From Mobilicoccus caccae (lineage in GTDB: Bacteria; Actinomycetota; Actinomycetes; Actinomycetales; Dermatophilaceae): a DNA stretch of 64,000 nucleotides. Positions 22,063 to 30,440 of the stretch are shown one piece after another. The DNA is taken from NCBI RefSeq assembly GCF_030161635.1, contig NZ_BSUO01000001.1:1903199-1967198 (forward strand), read 5' to 3'. The notes below the pieces were generated by a model, which saw only the letters and a program-made list of their open reading frames with translations, made no database searches and was not told the origin of the DNA. The number at the start of each line of letters is the position of its first letter. Position 1 is the stretch's first letter. The translations under genes were made by a program, and so were the position numbers.

Positions 22063-22246
22063 GGGTCCTCCTGCAGTGGCTGGCAGCGTCGATCGTGCCC
22101 ATCCTGCCTTGCTCGGAGGGCCGCGCCGGACACCGGGACCCCGAGTCCCGACGGCGCGCCGCGCGGGTCGTCCGACCGAGAGGTCCGGCGTCGTTAGGCT
22201 GGCCGCGACCGGACCGTCTGGCCCGGTGATCCGCGAGGAGGCACAG

Positions 22247-22975
22247 ATGAGCTCGACGCCCACCCTTCCCGCTCTCCCCGACGACTGGCAACGCGCGCTC
22301 GTGGTCGTCGCCCACCCGGACGACATCGAGTACGGCCTGGCCGCTGCCGTCGCCAGGTGGACCGACGACGGCCGCACGGTCACCTACCTGCTCGCCACCC
22401 GCGGTGAGGCGGGCATCGACACGATGGACCCCACCGAGGCCGCGGTGTTGCGGGCCCAGGAGGAACGCGACGGCGCGGCCGAGGTCGGCGTCGAGATCGT
22501 CGAGTTCCTCGACCACTCCGACGGGGTCGTCGAGTACGGCCTGCCGTTGCGCCGCGACATCGCGCGCATCATCCGCGCCCGGCGGCCCGACGCCCTCTTC
22601 TGCCTGACGCACCGGGAACGGTTCGCCGGCGGAGGCACCAACCAGGCGGATCACCGGGTGGTCGGTCAGGCCGCGATGGACGCCGCGCGCGACGCGGGCA
22701 ACCGGTGGATCTTCCCCGAGCTCAACGCCGACGACGAGCCCTGGGGCGGAGCGCGATTCATCGCCTACGCCTCCTCGCCGGAGCCGACGCACGCCGTCGG
22801 CGTGGACGGTCACGTCGAGGCCGCCGTCTCCTCCCTGGAGGCCCACGCCCGCTACCTCGAGGCGCTCGGGCCCGACTACCCCTCGCCGCGGGACCTGCTC
22901 ACCGGCATCCTCACCCAGGGCGGGCGGCTGTCGGGCACGGAGTACGGCGTCGGCTTCGAGGTCTTCGACCTCTGA
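22247..22975 (+). CDS. PIG-L family deacetylase
   Basis: Zinc-dependent N-deacetylase or amidase of the LmbE/PIG-L family, whose members include the mycothiol enzymes MshB and Mca. 242 residues; the metal motif AHPDDIEYG is at about residues 27-35 and the second histidine ligand in ADHRVVG. DHSDGVVEY and FCLTHRERFAGGG are also family-like. Start 22247 has GAGGAG 7 nt upstream. The substrate cannot be told from this sequence; nothing links it to the corrin genes except position. Confidence 0.88.
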   Translation: MSSTPTLPALPDDWQRALVVVAHPDDIEYGLAAAVARWTDDGRTVTYLLATRGEAGIDTMDPTEAAVLRAQEERDGAAEVGVEIVEFLDHSDGVVEYGLPLRRDIARIIRARRPDALFCLTHRERFAGGGTNQADHRVVGQAAMDAARDAGNRWIFPELNADDEPWGGARFIAYASSPEPTHAVGVDGHVEAAVSSLEAHARYLEALGPDYPSPRDLLTGILTQGGRLSGTEYGVGFEVFDL

Positions 22976-23006
22976 GGCGCCGCAGCCGGATTCGGCGCGA
23001 TCCGAC

Positions 23007-23755
23007 TCAGGCTCGTCGGCGGGCGGCGGCCCAGTCGACGGCGGCCTCCGGATCGGGGACGCAGTGCAACCCCTGCGGGAGCGGGGGCGACGGACGACGA
23101 CGACGGGCAGCCCGAGTTCACGCGCGGCCCACATCTTGGCCACCGTCGCTCCCCCACCGCTGTTCTTGGTGACGACGCAGTCGATGCGCCGGCTCGTCAT
23201 GAGCTCGATCTCCTCGGGCACGACGAACGGCCCCTTGCGCAGGAGGATCTCGTGGCGGGCGGGCAGCGGCGGTTCGGGCGCGTCGACGCTGCGCAGCAGG
23301 CACCAGGCCCGCACGTCGGCGAAGGCGTGCGCCTCCTGACGTCCGGTGGTGACGAAGAGGCGGGTGCCGATCTCGTCGGCCTTCCGCGCGGCCTCGGCGA
23401 CCGTGTCGACCTCGTGCCACCGATCGCCGGGTCGCGGCTTCCACGCGGGCCGGTCCACCCGTACGAGCGGAGTTCCGGTCACCTCACAGGCCTTGGCGGC
23501 GTTGTGCGTCATCTCCGCGGCGAACGGGTGCGTGGCGTCGATGACGAGGTCGACCCGCTCGGCGAACAGGTGCGCCATGAGCCCGTTGACACCACCGAAC
23601 CCACCGACGCGGACCACCCCGGGGAGCTCTTCGGGCGACTCCACACGCCCGGCGAGCGAACTCGTCGGCTCGACACCGGGCAGCGTCGCGAGATCTGCTG
23701 CGAGACGACGTCCCTCGGCGGTACCACCGAGCAGGAGGATGCGGGTCGGAGCCAT
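23007..23755 (-). CDS. cobK: Precorrin-6A reductase, frameshifted near the C-terminus
   Basis: NADPH-dependent reduction of precorrin-6A. Landmarks: RILLLGGTAEGRRLAADL, VIDATHPFAAEMTHNAAKAC, VTTGRQEAHAF, and VVTKNSGGGATVAKMWAARE. After LPVVVVRRP the frame is lost; inserting one C in the run opposite 23083-23087 continues it as PLPQGLHCVPDPEAAVDW and stops at 23007, giving 249 residues, the normal length. Start ATG at 23755. It stands alone and faces the PIG-L gene tail to tail. Confidence 0.9.
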
Positions 23756-23864
23756 GCCGCCAGTGTGGCAGGCAGGCGCCTCCAGACCCGGCACGTGATG
23801 TCGACCCCACGCCTGCCGGGGGCAGTGCACGGGGCCACCGAACGGCCCAGCGGGAGTGAGGCCT

Positions 23865-24416
23865 CGTCCGTTCGCGAGCGGAGCGAGCCTGAACGGGCAG
23901 AACCACCAGACACCGCGGCGCAGCCGCGTCCATGCAGTTGGAGGGCACACGGGGGCGGGAGGCCCCCGTGCGGGCGGTGCTCCCGATATCGGAGCTCGGC
24001 GACACGAAAGTGCGCTGGTGCTCCTCCTATTGCAGGAGCACCGCCGCACTATCGGGCGCCGGATGACCACCCGGCCCCGGCCGAGCCGGCTTCCGCGGCG
24101 CAGGCGCGTCCGTTCGCGAGCGAAGCGAGCCTGAACGGGCGGAACCACCGGACGCCGCGGCGTAGCCCCGCCCGTTCGCGAGCGGAGCGAGCCTGAACGG
24201 GCGGAACCACCAGACGCCGCGGCGGAAGCCGCGTCCGGGCAGTTCCGGGGGCACACGGGGGAGGGAGCCCCCGTGCGGGCAGTTCCGGGGGCACACGGGG
24301 GCGGAGCCCCGTCCGTTCGCGAGCGAAGCGAGCCTGAACGGGCGGAACCACCGGACGCCGTGGCGTAGCCGCGTCCATGCAGTTCGGGGGCACACGGGGG
24401 CGGAGCCCCCGTGCGG
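23865..24416. repeat. Cluster of interleaved palindromic intergenic repeats (units A and B)
   Basis: The 676-base gap between cobK and cbiD holds no credible gene but two repeat units. Unit A (about 65 bp; core TTCGCGAGCG, then AGCGAGCCTGAACGGGC and GGAACCACC) occurs at about 23865-23931, 24107-24168, 24168-24235 and 24309-24376. Unit B (about 35-40 bp; CAGTTCNGGGGGCACACG then CGGAGCCCCCGTGCGG) occurs at about 23935-23975, 24240-24280, 24281-24311 (truncated) and 24379-24415. Each full B unit forms a strong hairpin (CACGGGGG / CCCCCGTG, 8-9 bp). Copies differ at a few positions, so the cluster grew by duplication and then drifted. Short reading frames across it are artefacts of the repeats. 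Confidence 0.88.
24009..24050. repeat. 17-bp-arm inverted repeat inside the repeat cluster
   Basis: AGTGCGCTGGTGCTCCT, an 8-nt loop CCTATTGC, then AGGAGCACCGCCGCACT: 15 of 17 positions pair. It sits in the unique stretch between the first B unit and the second A unit. With no T-run after it, a rho-independent terminator is unlikely; a regulator site or a repeat-element hairpin is more plausible. Confidence 0.7.
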
Positions 24417-24431
24417 TGGCACCATGGCGAT

Positions 24432-25592
24432 GTGAGTGAGGCGAGGGACCGGCAGGGTGGACAGGCGCATGCGCATGCCGAACCCGTGGGGGGACGGGAG
24501 GCGCAGCTCGACCACACGGGTCTGCGGCCTGGGTGGACGACCGGGGCCTGTGCCACGGCCGCTGCGACCTCGGCCGCGGCCGCCCTGTTCACGGGTGAGT
24601 TCCTCGATCCCGTCACGATCACTCTGCCCAAGGGCCACACCCCCGCGTTCGCGCTCACCACCGAGGCGTCCGGCACCGATGCGCGCGGGCCGTGGGCCAC
24701 GGCCGCGATCACCAAGGACGCCGGCGACGACCCCGACGTCACCCACCTGGCGGTCATCGAGGTCACCGTGCGCCCGGGCGAACCCGGCTCCGGGGTCACC
24801 TTCGTCGCCGGATCAGGGGTCGGCACCGTGACGCTGCCCGGGCTCCCCCTGGCCGTCGGCGAACCGGCGATCAACCCCGTCCCCCGTCGCCTCATCACCG
24901 AGCACGTCACCGCCGTCGCCGAATCCCACCACCGGGCAGCCGATCTCGAGGTCGAGGTGGGCGTGGTCGACGGAGAACGGATCGCCACCGAGACGTGGAA
25001 CCCGCGGCTGGGCATCCTCGGTGGGCTGTCCATCCTCGGCACGACCGGCATCGTCGTCCCCTACTCGTGCGCGGCCTGGATCGACTCCATCCACCGTGGC
25101 ATCGACGTCGCGCGCGCCCTCGGCCACACCCACGTCGCCGGGTGCACCGGATCCACCTCCGAGAGGGTGGTCATGGCCGAGTACGAGCTGCCGATGACGA
25201 GCCTGCTCGACATGGGCGACTTCGTCGGCGCCGTCCTCAAGCATCTGCGCCGCCACCCGGTCGACCGGCTGACGATCTGCGGCGGATTCGCCAAGCTGTC
25301 CAAGCTCGCGGCCGGCCACCTCGACCTGCACTCCGGGCGCTCCAGCGTCGACCTGCACCACCTGGCGACGCTCGCCACCGGCGCAGGCGCGAACGCCGAA
25401 CTCGCAGAGCGCATCCGCGGCGCCAACACCGGCCTGGAGGCGCTGACCCTCTCGCAGGAGGCGGGCATCCAGCTCGGGGACGCCGTCGCCACGGCCGCCG
25501 CCGCCGAGGCCACCGCCGTGCTGCGAGGCGCGCCAGTCGTCGTCGACGTGATCTGCATCGATCGCGGCGGCACGATCGTCGGGCGGGCGTAG
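24432..25592 (+). CDS. cbiD: Cobalt-precorrin-5B (C1)-methyltransferase CbiD
   Basis: SAM-dependent C-1 methylation, a step typical of the anaerobic route; it may stand in for CobF here. 386 residues: LRPGWTTGACATAAATSAAA, GSGVGTVTLPGLPLAVGEPAINPVPR cut into its two familiar halves, GILGGLSILGTTGIV, and CGGFAKLSKLAAGHLDLHS. The GTG start at 24432 is chosen because CACCAT lies 6 nt upstream and sequence before it belongs to the repeat cluster. First gene of a plus-strand group with a membrane protein, cbiT and a GPP34 gene. Confidence 0.93.
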   Translation: MSEARDRQGGQAHAHAEPVGGREAQLDHTGLRPGWTTGACATAAATSAAAALFTGEFLDPVTITLPKGHTPAFALTTEASGTDARGPWATAAITKDAGDDPDVTHLAVIEVTVRPGEPGSGVTFVAGSGVGTVTLPGLPLAVGEPAINPVPRRLITEHVTAVAESHHRAADLEVEVGVVDGERIATETWNPRLGILGGLSILGTTGIVVPYSCAAWIDSIHRGIDVARALGHTHVAGCTGSTSERVVMAEYELPMTSLLDMGDFVGAVLKHLRRHPVDRLTICGGFAKLSKLAAGHLDLHSGRSSVDLHHLATLATGAGANAELAERIRGANTGLEALTLSQEAGIQLGDAVATAAAAEATAVLRGAPVVVDVICIDRGGTIVGRA

Positions 25593-25594
25593 CC

Positions 25595-26065
25595 GTGACC
25601 GACCACATCGCCCCCTGGCGCGTCCTCCTGGGCCTGACCCTCCCCTGGCTGCTGTGGCTCCTGGCCACCGCGGCCTTGACCGAGGCCGCACCCGGCATCG
25701 ACCCGATGCGACACCTGGGGGACACGGCGCTCGCCGGCCTCGTCGTCTCGCCTCTGCTCACCGCGCCGGTCGCCCTCTGGATCGTCCGCCGGGGCCGCGA
25801 CCGGCGCCGACCGTGGTACGCCGAGAACCGTTGGACCTTCGGCGGATTCCTCACGGCCGTCGCGATGTGCGTCGCGTTCGTCGCGGCCCTCGTCGCCGGT
25901 CCGGTCCTCTTCCTCCTCCGGGGCGGAAGCGAGCCGATCGCCCTGGTCGAACCGATGGCCGGTCTCCTGCTCTCCACGATCCTCACGGCGTTGCCCGTGT
26001 GGTTCATGGTCGCCGGCCTGCTCATCGGCCCGGGCCGGTCCGGCGCCACCGCCTCGGCGATCTAG
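25595..26065 (+). CDS. Small membrane protein of unknown function
   Basis: Not recognised. 156 residues with about four hydrophobic helices: residues about 9-29 ([20 protein letters not shown]), 46-66 ([19 protein letters not shown]), 87-110 ([20 protein letters not shown]) and 123-148. A basic patch ([10 protein letters not shown]) follows the second helix, implying a cytoplasmic loop. The GTG start lies 2 nt after the cbiD stop, so it is translated with cbiD; its stop codon TAG is part of the -10 box of cbiT. Placement among corrin genes is suggestive only. Confidence 0.75.
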   Translation: MTDHIAPWRVLLGLTLPWLLWLLATAALTEAAPGIDPMRHLGDTALAGLVVSPLLTAPVALWIVRRGRDRRRPWYAENRWTFGGFLTAVAMCVAFVAALVAGPVLFLLRGGSEPIALVEPMAGLLLSTILTALPVWFMVAGLLIGPGRSGATASAI

Positions 26066-26075
26066 GCTGACGGGC

Positions 26076-26717
26076 ATGCCGCCCGAGGACCTCACCGACG
26101 ACCGACGCGCGACCGACGAGCCCCCCGCGACCGACGAGGGACAGCGCGAGTTCGGCCTCACCCCCGGCCTGCCGGACGACGCGTACGACCACGACGGCCA
26201 GATCACCAAGCGCGAGGTGCGGGCCGTCACCCTCGCTCTGCTCGCGCCCCGGCCCGGAGAACTGCTCTGGGACGTCGGTGGCGGGTCGGGCAGCATCGCC
26301 ATCGAATGGATGCGTGCCCACCCCAGTTGCCGCGCCATCACCGTGGAGTCCCACCCCGAGCGGGCCCACCGCATCGAGGCGAACGCCCGGCGCCTCGGCG
26401 TCCCCACGCTGCGGGTCGAACGCGGACGCGCCCCCGCCGCACTCGAGTCGCTGCCGACCCCCGACGCCGTCTTCGTCGGCGGCGGCCTCACCGCCGACGG
26501 ACTGATCGAGTACTGCCTGCAGGCATTGCGTCCCGGAGGCCGGTTCGTCGCCAACGCCGTCACCCTCGAGACCGAGGCGATGCTGCTCGAGGCCCACCGC
26601 CGCCACGGTGGTGAGCTGACCCGAGTCGCCGTCGAACGCACCTGCCCCGTGGGCGGTTTCACGGCGTGGACACCGGCCCGTGCCATCACCACCTGGTCTG
26701 CGACGATCGGTGGATGA
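26076..26717 (+). CDS. cbiT: Precorrin-6Y C15-methyltransferase (decarboxylating) subunit CbiT
   Basis: SAM-dependent methylation at C-15 with decarboxylation of the C-12 acetate. 213 residues: [20 protein letters not shown] is the CbiT entry motif, followed by the SAM-binding loop [19 protein letters not shown], then [13 protein letters not shown] and [13 protein letters not shown]. All residues missing from the CbiT-like half of CobL are present. The ATG at 26076 has TAGGCT (26063-26068) 7 nt upstream, so a leaderless transcript can start here besides read-through from cbiD. The stop overlaps the next start (ATGA). Confidence 0.93.
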   Translation: MPPEDLTDDRRATDEPPATDEGQREFGLTPGLPDDAYDHDGQITKREVRAVTLALLAPRPGELLWDVGGGSGSIAIEWMRAHPSCRAITVESHPERAHRIEANARRLGVPTLRVERGRAPAALESLPTPDAVFVGGGLTADGLIEYCLQALRPGGRFVANAVTLETEAMLLEAHRRHGGELTRVAVERTCPVGGFTAWTPARAITTWSATIGG

Positions 26718-27355
26718 GTCACGCCCTGGTCGATGAGATGTTGCTCCTCGGTTCGACCGAGCCGGGCCGCCACGCCCTGCGTGACCTCCCCACTCTCGTC
26801 GCCGGTGCCGCGCTCGCCGACCTCGCCGAGCGGGGGCGTCTGGACTGCCCGGGACGCACCGTCAAGGTGCTCGACGCCACCCCCACGTGGCACCCCGTCC
26901 TCGACGATCTCCTCGGACGCATCTCCGCCACCCGCCGGGGGCGCACGCCGTGGCGGTGGGTCTTCGACTCCGCCCGCCCGACCACCCAGGCCGAACGCGA
27001 ATACCTCGTCTCGACCGGCACGCTCGGCAGCGAGGAGGACGTCGTCCTCGGGATGCTGCCGCGCCGACGTCACCCCGTGATCGACACCGCCGCCCAGCAG
27101 AGCGTCGTCGACCGGGTGCGCGACGTCGTCCTCGCCGCCGACGCCTCGGCCGCCGCCGACGCGACCGACGCCGACACCCGGATGCTCGTCTCCCTTCTCG
27201 GCACGGCCTACCACTCACGCCGCACCGCCGCGGCGCTCTTCCCCGAGCTCGACGCCCGGACCCTGCGCGCCCGGCTCAAGGCCGCGGCGCGCCCGCACTG
27301 GGCCGTCGCCGGGACGGCCCACGCGGTGCGACTGGTCAACGCCGCCCAGGCCTGA
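26714..27355 (+). CDS. GPP34 (GOLPH3-like) family protein
   Basis: A 213-residue soluble protein of the GPP34 family, which in eukaryotes binds phosphatidylinositol-4-phosphate at the Golgi and in actinobacteria is of unknown role. Visible family features: [15 protein letters not shown] at the N-terminus, [30 protein letters not shown], and an all-helical Ala-rich remainder ([22 protein letters not shown]). It is translationally coupled to cbiT by a four-base overlap. A terminator-like hairpin follows at 27497. Confidence 0.83.
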   Translation: MSHALVDEMLLLGSTEPGRHALRDLPTLVAGAALADLAERGRLDCPGRTVKVLDATPTWHPVLDDLLGRISATRRGRTPWRWVFDSARPTTQAEREYLVSTGTLGSEEDVVLGMLPRRRHPVIDTAAQQSVVDRVRDVVLAADASAAADATDADTRMLVSLLGTAYHSRRTAAALFPELDARTLRARLKAAARPHWAVAGTAHAVRLVNAAQA

Positions 27356-27496
27356 CACGGCGCTCCCGGCGCTCGGTTTGCCAAGTCTTTACGAGCTCAT
27401 GACCACCCCTGACCCTCTGGCCGTATCGCCCGCGGGTGCCCGGCTCGTAACCTGGCAGTGGCCTTCTCAAGCCTCCCCCGGCTGTAGGAAGACCCA

Positions 27497-27524
27497 GCGG
27501 CCCCGGTCCCCCCACCGGGGCCGC
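27497..27524. terminator. GC-rich hairpin between the GPP34 gene and hisF
   Basis: Perfect 11-bp stem GCGGCCCCGGT / ACCGGGGCCGC around a C6 loop. It lies between two convergent genes, so it can stop transcription from both sides. No T-run follows, which is common in actinobacterial terminators. Confidence 0.65.
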
Positions 27525-27562
27525 CGTCATGTCCGGGCCCGTGTCCTGCGCGCGGGGGCAGT

Positions 27563-28348
27563 TCAGCGGACGGTGATCCCGTCCTGCGCGAGGGCCTTCT
27601 TGACGTCGGCGATGGTCATCTCCCCGAAGTGGAAGACGCTCGCCGCGAGTACCGCGTCGGCCCCCGCACGCACGGCGGGCGCGAAGTGGTCGACGGCCCC
27701 GGCGCCGCCGCTGGCGATGAGCGGGATGTCGACGCGCTGCCGCACCTCCGAGATGAGGTCGACGTCGAACCCGGCCTTGGTGCCGTCGGCGTCCATCGAG
27801 TTGAGCAGGATCTCCCCCGCGCCCCGGCGAGCCGCCTCGGCGCACCACTCGAGGGCGTCGATGCCCGTGCCACGTCGCCCGCCGTGGGTCGTGACCTCGA
27901 ATCCGCTCTCGGGGCGCGGGTGGGAGTCGCCCGGCTCCTCACGCCAGCGACGCACGTCGGCCGACAGGACCAGGACCTGCGCCCCGAAGCGCGCCGCGAC
28001 CTCGTCGATGAGGTCGGGACGGGCGATGGCGGCGGTGTTGACCCCCACCTTGTCGGCGCCGGCCCGCAGCAGCCGATCCACGTCCTCGACGGTGCGCACC
28101 CCGCCACCGACCGTGAGCGGGATGAACACCTGCTCGGCGGTGCGGGCCACGACGTCGTAGGTCGTCCGGCGGTCGCCGCTGCTCGCCGTCACATCGAGGA
28201 AGGTCAGCTCGTCGGCACCCTGGGCGTCGTACCTCTTGGCGAGTTCGACGGGATCGCCCGCATCGCGCAGGTTCTCGAAGTTGACGCCCTTGACGACGCG
28301 CCCGGCGTCGACGTCCAGACACGGGATGACACGGGTGGCGAGGCTCAC
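27563..28348 (-). CDS. hisF: Imidazole glycerol phosphate synthase cyclase subunit
   Basis: With the glutaminase HisH makes imidazole-glycerol phosphate and AICAR in histidine synthesis. 261 residues, a beta/alpha barrel: [19 protein letters not shown] carries the first catalytic Asp, LSADVRR the second, and the phosphate loops are [10 protein letters not shown] and [12 protein letters not shown]. The GTG start at 28348 has TAGACT (28355-28360) 6 nt upstream and no ribosome site, so it is probably leaderless. The partner hisH is not in the window. Confidence 0.96.
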   Translation of the reverse strand: MSLATRVIPCLDVDAGRVVKGVNFENLRDAGDPVELAKRYDAQGADELTFLDVTASSGDRRTTYDVVARTAEQVFIPLTVGGGVRTVEDVDRLLRAGADKVGVNTAAIARPDLIDEVAARFGAQVLVLSADVRRWREEPGDSHPRPESGFEVTTHGGRRGTGIDALEWCAEAARRGAGEILLNSMDADGTKAGFDVDLISEVRQRVDIPLIASGGAGAVDHFAPAVRAGADAVLAASVFHFGEMTIADVKKALAQDGITVR

Positions 28349-28476
28349 CGCGCCAGTCTAGGAGACCGCCGACAGCGTCGTCCCGACACCGCGGCGGGGG
28401 TGCGCAGGTCCCTGTTGTCGGCGATCCCGGCGAGCTGCGCGGGCCCGGCGGGCGGCGGCCACCTATCGTGAGAAGC

Positions 28477-29802
28477 GTGCATGTGCGCTATACGGACGAG
28501 CTGGCCGAGGCCTTCACGAGGCGAGCCGCGGCCGCGCGGCGTCGGAGTCGAACCTCGGTCCACCACCGGTGGGGCCGGCTCAAGGCGCGCACGTTCTTCC
28601 TCGCCCAGATCGCCATCTCGGCGGCGCTGGCCTGGTTCATCGCCCGCGACGTGCTCGGCCACCCCCAACCCTTCTTCGCGCCGGTGGCCGCCGTCGTCGC
28701 CCTCGGCCTGTCCTTCGGGCAACGCCTCGAACGCGCGATCCAGATCGTGTTCGGCGTCGCCGTCGGCGTGGGGGTGGGCGACCTCGTCGTGGCCCAACTG
28801 GGTAGCGGCTACTGGCAGTTGGCCGTCATCGTCTTCACGGCGATGGCGATCACCACCTTCCTCGACGGCGGGGTCCTGACGACGACCCAGGCCGGCGTGC
28901 AGTCGGCGATCGTCACCATCCTCGTGGCCGCGCCCGACCAGGCCGTGTCGCGCTGGATCGACGCCGTCGTCGGCGGTGCGGTGGCGCTGGCCGCCGCGAC
29001 GATCACGCCCGCGGCGCCGCTGCGCCGACCACGTCAGCACACCTCCGAGATCGTCGCGGAGATGTCGCGACTGTTCGGCGAGACCGCCGAGGCCCTGGCC
29101 TCCGAGGACCTCGACCGGTGCGAACGCACCCTGGAACGGGCCCGGCGCACCGAGCACTCCCTCAACACCCTCGAATCGCTCGCCGACGACGGCCTCTCGG
29201 TCATCCGGTCCTCACCCTTCCGGCGCCGGCAACTGCCCGCGGTGCAGGAGATCGCCGACCTGCTCGAACCCCTCGACCGCGCCCTGCGCAACCTGCGCGT
29301 GCTCGTGCGGCGCGGCACGATCGCGGTCCGTCAGGGCGAACGGGTCCCCCGCAGCTACCTGCAGATGGTGCGCGACCTGGCCGCCGTGTCCGCCGAGATG
29401 GCCGCCGACCTCTCCGAACGCCGCATCCCCGAGGCCCGCCGCCTGGCGCTCTACCAGCTCGCCGAGGAGACGACCTACGTCGATCCCCGGCCGACGCTGT
29501 CCTCGGAGGTCATCCGCGCCCAGGTGCGTTCGATCATCCTCGACCTGCTCATGGTCAGCGGCCTGACGTTCGAGGAGGCCCTCACCGGCATCCCGTCCTC
29601 CTACAGCCTGCACGGCGAACCCGACGAGGTCCTCGGTGACGTCGACCTCGATGACCTCGATGACGTGGACCGGACCCTGGAGTCCGACGACGACCCGCCC
29701 CCTCGCCACGAACCGCGCGGATCGTCGACGCCCGGTGAGGTCTCCGACAGGACCACACGCAGGAACGAGACGGACCGAGGCCGGGGCTCAGCCGACGTCT
29801 AG
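28477..29802 (+). CDS. FUSC-family (aromatic-acid exporter-like) membrane protein
   Basis: N-terminal membrane domain with about four to five helices (FFLAQIAISAALAWFIARDV, PFFAPVAAVVALGLSFGQ, AVIVFTAMAITTF, AVVGGAVALAAATITPAA), then a helical cytoplasmic domain to residue about 360 and a disordered Asp-rich tail (DVDLDDLDDVDRTLESDDD). This matches the FUSC/ArAE transporter-like layout; the substrate is unknown. The GTG at 28477 has TATCGT (28464-28469) 7 nt upstream, the reason for preferring it over GTG at 28468. Its stop overlaps the stop of the converging PH-domain gene within CTAG. Confidence 0.82.
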   Translation: MHVRYTDELAEAFTRRAAAARRRSRTSVHHRWGRLKARTFFLAQIAISAALAWFIARDVLGHPQPFFAPVAAVVALGLSFGQRLERAIQIVFGVAVGVGVGDLVVAQLGSGYWQLAVIVFTAMAITTFLDGGVLTTTQAGVQSAIVTILVAAPDQAVSRWIDAVVGGAVALAAATITPAAPLRRPRQHTSEIVAEMSRLFGETAEALASEDLDRCERTLERARRTEHSLNTLESLADDGLSVIRSSPFRRRQLPAVQEIADLLEPLDRALRNLRVLVRRGTIAVRQGERVPRSYLQMVRDLAAVSAEMAADLSERRIPEARRLALYQLAEETTYVDPRPTLSSEVIRAQVRSIILDLLMVSGLTFEEALTGIPSSYSLHGEPDEVLGDVDLDDLDDVDRTLESDDDPPPRHEPRGSSTPGEVSDRTTRRNETDRGRGSADV

Positions 29803-30389
29803 CGGAAGTCGTCCGGACCGTCGGTGGTCGTGTCGGCGCCCGCGTCGGTCGGGTCGGCCTGCGGCTCAGGGGTGCCGGGAGGCGGAGTCGCGTCGCGGTC
29901 GGCCGGTGCGGCCGGGTGGTCCAGGTCGGGCTCGTGCCCGGCGTGGTAGTCGATGAGTGCCGCGAGCCGCCCGGCCTCGCTGCGGCCGTACTCACCGTCG
30001 GCCTTCTGGATGGCCATGAGCGGCACGGTGTCGGCGTCCCACGTGTCCAGGTAGGCCCAGGGCGACCCGCCCCCGAACTGCAGACGCACGATGTCGCCCC
30101 AGGCCAGGCGGCGGGTGACGAGGATGTTGCGCACCACGAGACCCTCGGGGCTCGGCACGGCCCGGATGATGGCGAAGCGCCAGAGGAACGCGGCGATCGC
30201 GGCCCCGAGGAGGAACAGCATGATGCGGTCGGAGATCGCCCAGTCGTCCTTCTGCAACGCCTGTCCGGGCACGAACACGGCGGAGATCGTGAACACGAGC
30301 AGCACCAGCACGGCCATGACCACGGGGACCACCCGCCCACGGCGGGGTCGGATCACCGCGTAAGGACTACGTCGACGCTCGCTCGCCAT
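29799..30389 (-). CDS. PH-domain-containing membrane protein
   Basis: Bacterial PH-like (bPH) protein of 196 residues. Two membrane helices at about 21-42 (VPVVMAVLVLLVFTISAVFV) and 56-74 (IMLFLLGAAIAAFLWRFAI), then the PH-like fold with EGLVVRNILVTRRLAWGDIV and a Pro/Asp-rich disordered tail. A gene of this kind commonly follows hisG in actinobacteria, as here. Function unknown. Confidence 0.85.
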   Translation of the reverse strand: MASERRRSPYAVIRPRRGRVVPVVMAVLVLLVFTISAVFVPGQALQKDDWAISDRIMLFLLGAAIAAFLWRFAIIRAVPSPEGLVVRNILVTRRLAWGDIVRLQFGGGSPWAYLDTWDADTVPLMAIQKADGEYGRSEAGRLAALIDYHAGHEPDLDHPAAPADRDATPPPGTPEPQADPTDAGADTTTDGPDDFR

Positions 30390-30440
30390 GGTGTGCAGTC
30401 TGCTCCTGTTCCGGTCGCCCCGCGACCACGATGACCCGCC

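Noticed and set aside
22063..22246. Third cobalamin riboswitch before cobI
   Set aside because: No GCGGTCCCGCCACTGT-type core or B12-box pairing is present on either strand in this gap.
23865..24416. CRISPR array
   Set aside because: Repeats are of two kinds, are irregularly spaced, partly adjoin each other without spacers, and no cas gene is near.
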